Below are positions 48,963 through 57,486 of a stretch of 64,000 nucleotides of DNA, in pieces; the first letter of the stretch is position 1, and the number at the start of each line of letters is the position of its first letter. The DNA lies in assembly GCF_003318235.1 (NCBI RefSeq), contig NZ_QOCG01000002.1, positions 101,504 through 165,503 on the forward strand. The letters run 5' to 3'. Below the pieces are notes generated by a model. The model saw only the letters and a list, made by a program, of their open reading frames with translations, searched no databases and was not told the origin of the DNA. Origin of the DNA: Loktanella sp. D2R18 (GTDB lineage Bacteria > Pseudomonadota > Alphaproteobacteria > Rhodobacterales > Rhodobacteraceae). A program made the position numbers and the translations under genes.

Positions 48963-49228
48963 CCACCACCCGCCTAGAAATAGAGAATATCAAAGGCTTA
49001 CACGCGCGCGCTTCGGCGAAGCTGGTCGAAGTCGTCGAAAGCTTTGACGCACAAGCAACCGTTAGCAAAGACGGCGAAAGCGCCACTGGTGACAGTATCA
49101 TGGGGCTCTTGATGCTTGGTGCCTCAATAGGTACTTATATCGACGTTGAAACCACGGGCCCGCAGGCTGAGGCGCTAAGCGCCGCTATCACAGAATTGGT
49201 TGCCGACAAATTCGGCGAAGGCAACTAG
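48959..49228 (+). CDS. ptsH: Phosphocarrier protein HPr
   Basis: 89 residues. His15 in 'IKGLHARASAKLVEVV' is the site phosphorylated by enzyme I, and Ser46 in 'SATGDSIMGLLMLGAS' is the site for HPr kinase. Both are present, so the protein can answer to the hprK product at the head of the same set. Enzyme I is not in the window. It ends the chvI-ptsH operon. Confidence 0.96.
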   Translation: MTTTRLEIENIKGLHARASAKLVEVVESFDAQATVSKDGESATGDSIMGLLMLGASIGTYIDVETTGPQAEALSAAITELVADKFGEGN

Positions 49229-49260
49229 CGGCCCGATGTGGCCTATTAGGATGAATTGAC

Positions 49261-50139
49261 GTGACTGAAACAACCCGGCACACACAGACCTCTCCGGTTG
49301 TGGATCAAGATGCACCACGCGTCTATGACCGTGGTAGCCTGACCTATTCAAATACGTTTGAAAGCCCGTTTAAGCGCAATATGATCCGCGTCATCGAATT
49401 TTTCACGGGTAAATTGCCGATCATACGGATGATTCGGAAATTTGAACGGATGGGCAAATATCAAGGACAAGACTTTTGGCGTGGGACGCTGGATGTCATG
49501 GAGATTGAACTGCAAACCCCGCAAGATCAATTGGACAATATACCTAAAACTGGCCCAACCGTGCTTGTCGCGAACCACCCGCATGGCATGGTCGATGGAA
49601 TGATCTTGGCCGATTTGATCGGCCGGGTACGCACCGATTACCGGATTTTGACGCGTTCTATCCTGACTGGAATTGATAAAGAAGCAGGGGATTTCATGAT
49701 CCCAGTTCCGTTTCCACATGAACCCGACGCCCATACCAAGATGATCGAAATGCGCCGCACTGCGATGGATCACCTTAAAGGTGGCGGGCTGATCGCGCTG
49801 TTTCCGTCTGGCGTTGTGGCGTCGTCTGAAACCATGTTCGGTCCCGCGATTGAGGCGGAATGGAACGTGTTCACATCAAGCATGATCCGTAAATCTGGCG
49901 CAAAGGTAGTGCCTTGCTTCTTTCCTGGGGCAAATTCACGGTGGTATCAGATCGCGAACCGCATCTCGGCCACGCTGCGCCAAAGCCTGCTGCTGCATGA
50001 AATCGCGCATGCGTGCGGCAAACCGCAAAAACCGGTGGTGGGAAAGCCGTTTGATGATGACGACGTGAAGACACGCCAAAAAGAGCCACGTGTCTTTATG
50101 GCGTGGCTCCGGGAGCAAACCTTGGGCCTACGCGACTAG
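49261..50139 (+). CDS. Lysophospholipid acyltransferase family protein
   Basis: 292 residues, GTG start at 49261. The acyltransferase motif NHxxxxD is present as 'VANHPHGMVDGMILADLI' (about 100-117), and motif III-like 'GGLIALFPSGVVASSETM' follows. The later part 'AKVVPCFFPGANSRWYQIAN' fits the PlsC-like group linked to ornithine-lipid or hemolysin-type acyltransferases. Acceptor unknown. Its last 4 bp overlap the convergent hbd stop. Confidence 0.87.
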   Translation: MTETTRHTQTSPVVDQDAPRVYDRGSLTYSNTFESPFKRNMIRVIEFFTGKLPIIRMIRKFERMGKYQGQDFWRGTLDVMEIELQTPQDQLDNIPKTGPTVLVANHPHGMVDGMILADLIGRVRTDYRILTRSILTGIDKEAGDFMIPVPFPHEPDAHTKMIEMRRTAMDHLKGGGLIALFPSGVVASSETMFGPAIEAEWNVFTSSMIRKSGAKVVPCFFPGANSRWYQIANRISATLRQSLLLHEIAHACGKPQKPVVGKPFDDDDVKTRQKEPRVFMAWLREQTLGLRD

Positions 50140-51011
50140 CGCGTCGGCACCGGGGTTTCACCGCGATAATCATAAAAACCGCGTTTGGTTTTGCGGCCGA
50201 GCCAGCCTGCTTCGACATATTTTGTCAGCAATGGGCAGGGGCGGTATTTGGTATCGGCCAAGCCATCATGCAGCACGTTCATGATCGCCAGGCAGGTGTC
50301 CAGTCCAATGAAATCGGCCAACTCAAGCGGCCCCATCGGGTGGTTAGCGCCGAGTTTCAACGATGTATCAATTGATTTGACGGATCCGACGCCCTCATAC
50401 AGCGTATAGATCGCCTCGTTGATCATTGGCATCAGGATGCGGTTCACGATGAAGGCAGGGAAATCTTCGGCCGTCGCCGATGTCTTGCCCAGACGTTCCA
50501 CAACTTCGTGACAGGCTTTGAAAGTCTCTTCGTCGGTCGCAATCCCGCGGATCAGTTCGACCAACTGCATGATTGGCACCGGATTCATAAAGTGGAAACC
50601 CATGAATTTTTCGGGCCGGTCGGTCCGTGACGCGAGGCGGGTGATTGAGATGGACGAGGTGTTTGACGTGAGAATCGTTGTTGGTTTGAGATGCGGTTGC
50701 AGCTCTGCAAAAATCGCGGTCTTGATTTCTTCGCGCTCTGTTGCCGCTTCGATGATTAAATCCATTTGACCAAGGTCGGTGAGCGTTTGTGTCGTTGCGA
50801 TCCGGGCCATTGCTGCTGCTTTGGTGTCAGCGGTGATGGCCTCTTTACTGACTTGCCGCTCAAGGTTGCGGTCGATCAAAGCGACAGCTGCGGAGAGCGC
50901 ATCGGCGCTAATATCCGTCATCACTACGTCATAGCCCGCCAACGCAAACACATGCGCAATCCCATTGCCCATTTGCCCGGCACCAACGATGCCCACACGT
51001 TCAATCGCCAT
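50136..51011 (-). CDS. hbd: 3-hydroxybutyryl-CoA dehydrogenase
   Basis: 291 residues. The NAD loop 'GIVGAGQMGNGIAHVFALAG' is at 7-26, and the domain motif 'KFMGFHFMNPVPIMQLVELI' carries the catalytic His and Asn. The C-terminal domain has 'MINEAIYTLYEGVGSVKSID' and 'KLGANHPMGPLELADFIGLD'. It interconverts acetoacetyl-CoA and 3-hydroxybutyryl-CoA. In related genomes hbd directly follows etfBA on the same strand; here 6.5 kb lies between. Confidence 0.95.
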   Translation of the reverse strand: MAIERVGIVGAGQMGNGIAHVFALAGYDVVMTDISADALSAAVALIDRNLERQVSKEAITADTKAAAMARIATTQTLTDLGQMDLIIEAATEREEIKTAIFAELQPHLKPTTILTSNTSSISITRLASRTDRPEKFMGFHFMNPVPIMQLVELIRGIATDEETFKACHEVVERLGKTSATAEDFPAFIVNRILMPMINEAIYTLYEGVGSVKSIDTSLKLGANHPMGPLELADFIGLDTCLAIMNVLHDGLADTKYRPCPLLTKYVEAGWLGRKTKRGFYDYRGETPVPTR

Positions 51012-51169
51012 TTTTCATTCCTTTGCAGATTGGATGCACCATAGGCCCCCATGCCGGGGGGCTTCAAGCCGCCCGGTTGATGAAAAGTTAAATTGAATTT
51101 TGTCATTAGCAAATTAGCAAAGTATTTGAGCGAATCTGCGCGCTGTAACCTTAAAAAGTGGTGGGTCGT

Positions 51170-52018
51170 ATGAAACAACAGGTGGTCGAGACTGACGAAA
51201 TTGGTTACGCGCCCTGTCATTATGGGCATTCAAAGATGATGTTTCGTGGGCCGCGCAAGCAATTGGATCAGCCCTATCTGGCGTTCCTTGGCGGGACCGA
51301 AACCTACGGTAAATTCATCCAACAGCCGTTCCCTGCGCTGGTGGAGCGGGGAATGCGTCAAGCCTGTGTGAATTTTGGTGGCGTCGGTGCGGGGATTGAT
51401 GCCTTTGTGAATGATCAATCCGTGCTCGAAATTTGCCGCGATGCAGATTTTACAGTGTTGCAAATAATGGGGGCAAACAATCTGTCGAATCGATTCTATT
51501 CGGTGCACCCGCGTCGCAATGACCGATTTGTCGATGCGTCATCAGTGCTGCAAGCGATCTACAATGATGTCGATTTTTCCGCGTTTTCGTTCATCCGGCA
51601 TATGCTTGGCGCCTTGCACGACCAATCGCCGTCACGATTTGAAATTGTTGTGAACGAGCTACGCCAAGCGTGGTCAGCACGGATGAAAAACCTGTTGGGG
51701 AAAATCGGCAGAAGGGTAATTTTGCTGTGGTTTTCTGATGAGCTGTTGAATGATCAAGATTGGTCTATGCGTCCCGCGCAACTTCAAACCGACCCGCTTT
51801 TTATCACAGCGACCATGGTCGAAGAACTGCGCCCGCTTGTTGCGGATATTGTTGTTGTGAACCCGTCAACAGACGCGTTGTCCGAAGGTATCAAAGGCAT
51901 GATCTACCCACCCTCACAAGAGGCGATGGCGTCAGAAATGCTCGGCGTGCGTTGCCATCAAGAGGCGAGCGCACAGATTATTGAAGCTATTCGCGCACAG
52001 AATTCCATGACGACATGA
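51170..52018 (+). CDS. DUF6473 family protein
   Basis: 282 residues from the ATG at 51170 (GGTGGG upstream). The run 'YLAFLGGTETYGKFIQQPFP', the segment 'VLQIMGANNLSNRFYSVHPR' with 'RNDRF', and 'VDFSAFSFIRHML' mark DUF6473, a family seen mainly in Rhodobacterales. 'GGTETYG' and 'GGVGAG' loops followed by 'RVILLWFSD' suggest an SGNH-hydrolase-like or nucleotide-binding fold, but this is a guess. No signal peptide. Function unknown; divergent from hbd. Confidence 0.8.
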   Translation: MKQQVVETDEIGYAPCHYGHSKMMFRGPRKQLDQPYLAFLGGTETYGKFIQQPFPALVERGMRQACVNFGGVGAGIDAFVNDQSVLEICRDADFTVLQIMGANNLSNRFYSVHPRRNDRFVDASSVLQAIYNDVDFSAFSFIRHMLGALHDQSPSRFEIVVNELRQAWSARMKNLLGKIGRRVILLWFSDELLNDQDWSMRPAQLQTDPLFITATMVEELRPLVADIVVVNPSTDALSEGIKGMIYPPSQEAMASEMLGVRCHQEASAQIIEAIRAQNSMTT

Positions 52019-52087
52019 CACGACAACCGCGATTGTAGCCTGTTTGCGTTCCATCACGCCGCGTGAAGGTGTAAAGATGCGGTTAAC

Positions 52088-53257
52088 ATGACGCAGCACC
52101 CCACCTTTTCGCTTCACGCTAGCAGCACCGTCCTAACACCGGACGTGCCGGGCCTTGGCGTGCTTGTGGATTGTCTGCGTGAACGGTGCGGGTTTATGGC
52201 GCGGCAATCGACACTGCCTCCAATCACGCCCAGTCATGATGCCCAGCAATGGGTGCTTTGTACGACGTCTGGGACAAGTGGCCAGCCCAAAATCATTCGA
52301 CGCAACCCGCTGTCATGGACGCAAAGCTTTGCGATTACTGCGGATCATTTTGGGGTTGGGTCAGACGACATTTACGCGACTTTCGGGTCGTTGGGGCATT
52401 CATTGAGCCTATACGCAAGCGTCGAGGCGCTTTGCCTTGGTGCGGATATATGCGGCTTGGCGCGAATCTCGCCAAAGCGGCAAGCGTTGGAGATCGCTGC
52501 AATGGGTGTGACGGTTATTTATGCCACGCCAACGCAATTGAGATTATGGCTGAAAGGAGCAGCGCAAGCGCAGATCACATCATTCCCAAAGCTGTGCTTT
52601 GTGTTTTGCGGTGGCGGGGCGTTGTCTGAAAAGGTGAAAAGCGCTGTGCATGCCATCTGCCCGCAGGCCCAGATCATAACGTTCTTCGGCGCGAGCGAAA
52701 CAAGCTTTATGACCATCGCGGATAGTCAAACACCGGTCGGTTCGGTTGGGCGGGCCTATCCGGATGTGCAAATGCGGATTGATGCGCCGCAAGGTGAAGT
52801 GGGTGAGATTTGGGTGGCGAGCCCTTATCTTTTTGATGGTTACGCCAGCGGGGATCACGAAGACACGCAATGGGATGGCCCGTTTTTGAGCATCGGTGAG
52901 ATGGGACATTTGGATGCGCAGGGCAACTTGTTCCTAAGGGGGCGTAAGAACCGGATGATCACGGTTGCTGACGTCAACGTCTTTCCCGAGGATATCGAAC
53001 GCTGTGTTTCACAGCTAGAATCGGTGCACGATTGCGCAGTTGTGTCTGAACCGGATGAAACGCGGGGGAATCGGTTGATTTGTTTTGTGGCGTATCACGG
53101 CGCACCACTGTTACCCGCCGAGGTGCAGGCCCATTGCAGAGAAACCTTGGGGCAGTATTGCGTGCCGAAAGAGGTGCGCGCGATTGCGCAGATGCCTTTG
53201 CTTGCTGCGGGCAAGCCTGACTTGGCGCGGTTGCGCACTATGGCCGTCGCGGGTTGA
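52088..53257 (+). CDS. AMP-dependent acyl-CoA synthetase-like ligase (YhfT-like)
   Basis: 389 residues, short for the family because the N-terminal subdomain is reduced. The ATP loop 'TTSGTSGQPK' is at 59-68, motif A5-like 'FFGASETSFM', 'GEIWVASPYLFDGY' and 'IGEMGHLDAQGNLFLRGRKN' are present, and the C-terminal lysine appears in 'LLAAGKPDLARL'. It should activate a carboxylic acid as acyl-AMP and then acyl-CoA. It is coupled to the thiolase by a TGATG junction. The pair next to bioY resembles yhfT-yhfS of Bacillus subtilis. Confidence 0.87.
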   Translation: MTQHPTFSLHASSTVLTPDVPGLGVLVDCLRERCGFMARQSTLPPITPSHDAQQWVLCTTSGTSGQPKIIRRNPLSWTQSFAITADHFGVGSDDIYATFGSLGHSLSLYASVEALCLGADICGLARISPKRQALEIAAMGVTVIYATPTQLRLWLKGAAQAQITSFPKLCFVFCGGGALSEKVKSAVHAICPQAQIITFFGASETSFMTIADSQTPVGSVGRAYPDVQMRIDAPQGEVGEIWVASPYLFDGYASGDHEDTQWDGPFLSIGEMGHLDAQGNLFLRGRKNRMITVADVNVFPEDIERCVSQLESVHDCAVVSEPDETRGNRLICFVAYHGAPLLPAEVQAHCRETLGQYCVPKEVRAIAQMPLLAAGKPDLARLRTMAVAG

Positions 53258-54351
53258 TGTCGCGCTCGTATCTTATCGCTGCTCGGCGCAGCCCAATCGC
53301 ACCTCGGAGTGGGGCCTTTGCCGCATTGTCTTTTGCCGATTTAGCGCAGCCCGTATTGCAACAAATCTTGGCCGATGCAGGATTGGCCCCCGCCGAAGTC
53401 GATGAATTGATCGTGTCCAATGCGCTTGGCGCTGGCGGGAACCCCGCGCGGGTCATTGGGTTGCAGGCCGGGTTGCCTGATCGGGTCGCGGGGCTATCGA
53501 TTGACCGCCAATGCGCGGGCGGTATGGATGCGCTGTTGATCGCGGATGCGATGATCCGGTCGGGTCAGCACGATGTGGTGATCGCTGGCGGTGTCGAAAG
53601 CTATTCGCGTCGTCCGTTGAGATCGCGTACATTTGCGGATGGGCGCCCGCCCGAAGCTTACGACCAAGCACCGTTCACTCCTTGGCCTGACCGCGATCCG
53701 GATATGGCAGAGGCGGCGCAAGCATTGGCGCAGGCATGGGGGATTTCAAAGGCGGATCAAGACGCTTGGGCGATCCAGAGCCACGCGCGCACGCAGGCGA
53801 CCAAGCATCCTGAAATAGTCCCAATTTCTGGCGTTATGCGTGATCCGTTCACGCGTCAATTGACCCAGCGCCTTTGTGACAAGGCACCCGTTGTGACGGG
53901 CACAATTACGGCGGCAAACATGGCTGTCGCAGCCGACGGGGCGGCATTTGTTGTCATGGTGTCTGAACGTTGGGTCGCGCAGCGACGCGCGGTTGCGTTT
54001 GCCGCGGGGCGGACGGTTGGTGGGGATCCTAAAGTGCCCGGCACCGCACCGATTGCCGCGATAGAGGCAACTTTGGCGCAGGCCCGCCTTTCGGTCGCTG
54101 ATATCCAATGCGCCGAGATCATGGAGGCTTTTGCCGTGCAGGCAATCGCCTGCCAACAAGGCGCGAAATTGCCGCTTGAGATCGTCAACACTGGCGGTGG
54201 CGCATTGGCGTGGGGGCACCCGGTTGGGGCGTCAGGGGCCGTTATGGCCGCGCGTTTATATCATCAGCTTGGGCAGACTGGCGGCGCTGGCATCGCGGCG
54301 ATCGCGGCAGCTGGCGGGATCGGCTCGGCGATTGTGTTGCGCGCTGATTAG
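53257..54351 (+). CDS. Thiolase-fold protein with altered active site (YhfS-like)
   Basis: 364 residues. The nucleophile Cys86 ('SIDRQCAGGMDALLIAD') and His321 ('GGGALAWGHPVGASGA') are in place. However the NEAFA motif reads MEAFA (Met289 for Asn), and the C-terminal Cys of the C-x-GGG motif is Ala at about residue 350 ('GIAAIAAAGGIGSA'). Standard thiolases need that Cys as acid/base, so this protein may do a partial or different reaction. The ATG shares a base with the ligase stop; its stop overlaps the nitroreductase stop. Confidence 0.88.
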   Translation: MSRSYLIAARRSPIAPRSGAFAALSFADLAQPVLQQILADAGLAPAEVDELIVSNALGAGGNPARVIGLQAGLPDRVAGLSIDRQCAGGMDALLIADAMIRSGQHDVVIAGGVESYSRRPLRSRTFADGRPPEAYDQAPFTPWPDRDPDMAEAAQALAQAWGISKADQDAWAIQSHARTQATKHPEIVPISGVMRDPFTRQLTQRLCDKAPVVTGTITAANMAVAADGAAFVVMVSERWVAQRRAVAFAAGRTVGGDPKVPGTAPIAAIEATLAQARLSVADIQCAEIMEAFAVQAIACQQGAKLPLEIVNTGGGALAWGHPVGASGAVMAARLYHQLGQTGGAGIAAIAAAGGIGSAIVLRAD

Positions 54352-55025
54352 TCAAAACCGTCAAATGTTGTGAACGCATCCAACGAAAGCCGTTCTGTGC
54401 GGAATTGGTTCACTGGGGCGCTTTGGTCGGCCACGCCGACGGCGATTCCGCAGACCACCAATTCATCCTCTGACAACCCCATATGATCATGCGCGATACG
54501 CCCATAATTTGCGATCGCACCGATCCCCGTGGCACCTAATCCCGCATCTTCAGCCGCCAATAAAAACGTCATAATCGCCATACCAAGATCCATGAAGCAG
54601 CCTTTGCCCATGGTGCGGTCGATGGTCACGATAACGCCGACGGGGGCATCAAAGAACCGGTAGTTTTTTGCAAATTGCGCCCGGCGGCCTGGAACATCAC
54701 GGCGCGCGATGCCAAGTGCTTCGTAGAGCGCAAACCCGGCCTTGCGTTGCCGATCCTTGAGCGCAGGTGTCATCATTTCTGGAAAGTAGGAGTATTCCAG
54801 ATCGGCAGGCGTACCTTGTGCATTTGCCGCGAGCAATCGTTCGGAAAGCACGGCCAGTGGCGCGCCAGTCAGCACATGAAACTTGCCTGGTTGTAGGTTT
54901 GCGCCGCTTGGCGCTTGGCGCGCGGCTTGGCACAGCCGTTCAAGTGTGGGGCGGTCAACCGGGTCTTGGGTAAAGGCCCGAACCGACCGCCGCCGTGCTA
55001 ATATGTCGTCAAAATCAGTGGGCAT
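54348..55025 (-). CDS. FMN-dependent nitroreductase family protein
   Basis: 225 residues from the ATG at 55025 (GTG at 55031 is possible). FMN-binding 'ILARRRSVRAFTQDPVDRPT' and 'APSGANLQPGKFHVLTGAP' lie at the N-terminus, with 'FLLAAEDAGLGATGIGAIAN' and 'GIAVGVADQSAPVNQFRTER' towards the C-terminus. The family reduces nitro groups, quinones or enoates with NAD(P)H. It overlaps the bioY stop by 11 bp, so it belongs to the biotin-transport operon, which is unusual and suggests a linked substrate. Confidence 0.88.
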   Translation of the reverse strand: MPTDFDDILARRRSVRAFTQDPVDRPTLERLCQAARQAPSGANLQPGKFHVLTGAPLAVLSERLLAANAQGTPADLEYSYFPEMMTPALKDRQRKAGFALYEALGIARRDVPGRRAQFAKNYRFFDAPVGVIVTIDRTMGKGCFMDLGMAIMTFLLAAEDAGLGATGIGAIANYGRIAHDHMGLSEDELVVCGIAVGVADQSAPVNQFRTERLSLDAFTTFDGFD

Positions 55026-55569
55026 CGACACGGGAAAGCACGCTTGCGGGGCGCGCTGTGGCCAGTGCAGATGTCAGCATCGCTGCGATCCCTGCTTTCA
55101 GCAGATCACCGGGCACATAGACGAGCGCGATTTTTGCGGCTTCAATCAGTGTTTTATCAAGCATCACAGACATGCCGATGATCCCAAACACATACATGAC
55201 AACGATGCCGCCCAGCACCGAGGCAACGCCTGCAACAATCAGCAAAGGTGCGGTACGCCATTTTTCAACGATCAACCCAATGACGAATGCGGCGATGGGC
55301 CAGCCGATCAAGAATCCAACTGTCGGCGATGCAAACACGCCTAAGCCGCCGCGTCCGCCTGACAAAAGCGGCAGGCCGATAGCAACCAAGAGCACGAACA
55401 AGAGCACCGCAAGCGTACCGCGCTTTGCGCCCAAAACGGTGCCGCACAGCATAACGCCCAGTGTTTGCGCTGTGATTGGCACCCCAAAACCAAGCGATAC
55501 AGGCGGGATTAGCCCCAGTGCGGCGATCAGGGCCGCGAACAGCGCGATAAGTGTGACATTCTTTTCCAT
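55015..55569 (-). CDS. bioY: Biotin ECF transporter S component BioY
   Basis: 184 residues, six membrane helices. BioY motifs: 'LIALFAALIAALGLIPPVSL', 'GVPITAQTLGVMLCGTVLGA', 'RGGLGVFASPTVGFLIGWPI' (the biotin-contacting loop), and 'LVYVPGDLLKAGIAAMLTSA' at the end. BioY captures biotin with high affinity. Its ATG directly follows the bioN stop. Together with bioM and bioN it forms a complete dedicated transporter. Confidence 0.96.
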   Translation of the reverse strand: MEKNVTLIALFAALIAALGLIPPVSLGFGVPITAQTLGVMLCGTVLGAKRGTLAVLLFVLLVAIGLPLLSGGRGGLGVFASPTVGFLIGWPIAAFVIGLIVEKWRTAPLLIVAGVASVLGGIVVMYVFGIIGMSVMLDKTLIEAAKIALVYVPGDLLKAGIAAMLTSALATARPASVLSRVDAH

Positions 55570-56184
55570 TTAGCTATCCTTTAATGCGTCGAAACCGCCG
55601 CGTGCGCGCAGGGCCTCTGCGACTTGGTCCGCGTCATCTAACGCGATTATGGTGAAAGGTAAAATGATCCGCCAACCCGCGCGTCGGTGCGACCGGGCAG
55701 ACCAAGCCTCAGACAGGCGCGTGCCCTTTTCCACAAGCACAGGGGTCAGCCGGATCACCATCGCGATGGCAAGTTCCAGCACATTGGCGCGTAGTCCAAA
55801 CCGGGCCAACGGCTTTGTCAGGACGCGGATGACATCAATCATATCTGTCAGTTTGGTGGTCATCGTCACAAGATTAGCCAGTGCCACAGCCGACAACATC
55901 CTTAAAATAATGGTCGCGCCCGTTGCGCCGTCATGTGTCCAAAGGTGCCAGACCGCAATGACGATGATAAACGGGGCCAGCACGCGCAAATGACGTATGC
56001 TGGCGACGAAAAACGCGCGGCCCGGAAGCGCAGACAGCGATAGCACCCCGACAAAGACGGTCGCATGCAGAGCGAGATTTTGGATCAAAAACAGCCCACA
56101 TGTCGCGGCGCATAGCCCTGCGAGCTTGGCACCGGCGGGCCAGCCATGTGCGCGGGTCTTAATCGGAGAGGTCAGAGATATCAT
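55570..56184 (-). CDS. bioN: ECF transporter transmembrane (T) component BioN
   Basis: 204 residues, membrane protein of the CbiQ/EcfT family. The coupling helices are seen in 'LVEKGTRLSEAWSARSHRRA' (Ala-Arg-Ser for the ARG motif) and 'ADQVAEALRARGGFDALKDS' (ARG). It links the BioM ATPase to BioY. It overlaps bioM by 26 bp and abuts bioY. Confidence 0.94.
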   Translation of the reverse strand: MISLTSPIKTRAHGWPAGAKLAGLCAATCGLFLIQNLALHATVFVGVLSLSALPGRAFFVASIRHLRVLAPFIIVIAVWHLWTHDGATGATIILRMLSAVALANLVTMTTKLTDMIDVIRVLTKPLARFGLRANVLELAIAMVIRLTPVLVEKGTRLSEAWSARSHRRAGWRIILPFTIIALDDADQVAEALRARGGFDALKDS

Positions 56185-56911
56185 CAGATCCCCCCAAGGC
56201 AGTCATCCGCGCGATGTAGGCGGGCAATACCTCTGCAGCCGCGCCAACTTGAGCGATTTCGCCTTGTTCAAGCCAGATCACCTGATCGTATCCGGCCAAA
56301 TCATCCGGATCGTGAGAGATGTGGATGACGCCCCCAGCATAGCGCGCAAGATACCGGTTCAGTTGCGCCTTAGTCGGGATATCGAGGCCCGAGAAGGGCT
56401 CATCTAGAATGATTGCCTTGGGTGACATCGCGGTGATGGCCATCAGGCACACCAAGTGTTTTTGCCCTTGTGACAGCGTGTTGATATAGGCGCCTGCCCA
56501 ATGTGCTTTGCCAAAATTGGTGAGCGTGTCTTGGGTCATTGCGGCGGCGGCATCTTTGGTCGCCCCAAGCTGGCGAAGCCCAAAACTGATTTCCTCATCT
56601 ACGGTCGGAAAAATAATTTGGTGGTCGGGGTTCTGGAACAGAATGCCGATCTGCTTCAACGCGGCTTTGCGGTCTTTGAATAGGTCGTGCCCGCCCACCA
56701 GAGCATTGCCCGCGGTTGGTGCAGCCAGTCCCGCAATCACCCGCGCAAGCGTGGATTTTCCGGACCCGTTACGCCCGACGACACCCACGCGGGCAGCGGT
56801 TGTTTGCAACGTAATATTCGAAAGAATCACCTTACCGCCGACAGCATAGGACAGGTCACTCAGCGCGATGTCATTTGCGCGCGTGGTGCTTTTTGTCTGA
56901 AGGCCGTCCAT
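56159..56911 (-). CDS. bioM: ECF transporter ATPase component BioM
   Basis: 250 residues from the ATG at 56911 (56986 is also open). Walker A 'GRNGSGKS' is at 46-53, Q-loop in 'ILFQNPDHQIIFPTVDEEIS', the signature region 'NTLSQGQKHLVCLMA', Walker B 'AIILDEPFSG' and the switch His in 'VIHISHD'. It is a CbiO/EcfA-type ATPase. It leads the bioM-bioN-bioY-nitroreductase operon. No BioR-type box (TTATMKATAA) was found upstream. Confidence 0.94.
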   Translation of the reverse strand: MDGLQTKSTTRANDIALSDLSYAVGGKVILSNITLQTTAARVGVVGRNGSGKSTLARVIAGLAAPTAGNALVGGHDLFKDRKAALKQIGILFQNPDHQIIFPTVDEEISFGLRQLGATKDAAAAMTQDTLTNFGKAHWAGAYINTLSQGQKHLVCLMAITAMSPKAIILDEPFSGLDIPTKAQLNRYLARYAGGVIHISHDPDDLAGYDQVIWLEQGEIAQVGAAAEVLPAYIARMTALGGSDDISDLSD

Positions 56912-57072
56912 TCTCTTTGCGCCCCGCGTCAGGTTTGCGATTGGGTAATGGATAACGGGAAGGGGGGCAAGATGACGAACAGTCATCTAGAGTGCGCTTC
57001 TGTGGCCACAGTTCCATGGCACATGATTTGAGACGCGCTATAATGGCAAGGGCGCGAATGGAGGCACTATAA

Positions 57073-57468
57073 ATGTACATACGATTTGTGCGCCAAAACA
57101 TTGTTGATGGTATAGCAGCAAGGGAAGGCTTCTTTTGCGCGGCCTATGAATTACGTGATACCGTTGGAGTCGATCAGCATACCTTTACGTATCTCAACAC
57201 CCTTCTCGGTTGGTTTTACCATAATTTGCAGACGCCTGATCGTTTTAATCGATCAACGTCGAAGGGAAACTACAGGCGCAATGCGATGGGGCTAAGCTGG
57301 TTCAAACCTGACGCAAAGGACATGATTGCGAAAGCCTTTGAATTAGTTGCCTTGCTAGAAGAAAACGGACACAGGATTGAGATCATTAAGAGCCATCGTA
57401 TTGGCTACATTGTTTTCGAAGATCAGCACCAAGTCGTCGCCGAACCATTCGCGGACACGCCGCGTTGA
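57073..57468 (+). CDS. Hypothetical protein
   Basis: 131 residues with a good start (GGAGGC, 7 nt before ATG). Not recognised. The N-terminal half is aromatic-rich ('HTFTYLNTLLGWFYHNLQTP') and the C-terminal half reads as an alpha/beta piece ('FELVALLEENGHRIEIIKSH'). No signal peptide. Its transcript should end at the two-way terminator shared with etfA. It is more AT-rich than its neighbours. It lies between bioM and etfA. Confidence 0.7.
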   Translation: MYIRFVRQNIVDGIAAREGFFCAAYELRDTVGVDQHTFTYLNTLLGWFYHNLQTPDRFNRSTSKGNYRRNAMGLSWFKPDAKDMIAKAFELVALLEENGHRIEIIKSHRIGYIVFEDQHQVVAEPFADTPR

Positions 57469-57486
57469 CTTTGTTTCCTTACAACG

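Noticed and set aside
56912..57072. BioR operator (TTATMKATAA) upstream of bioM or of the ligase gene
   Set aside because: Read through both upstream regions; no match close enough to claim.
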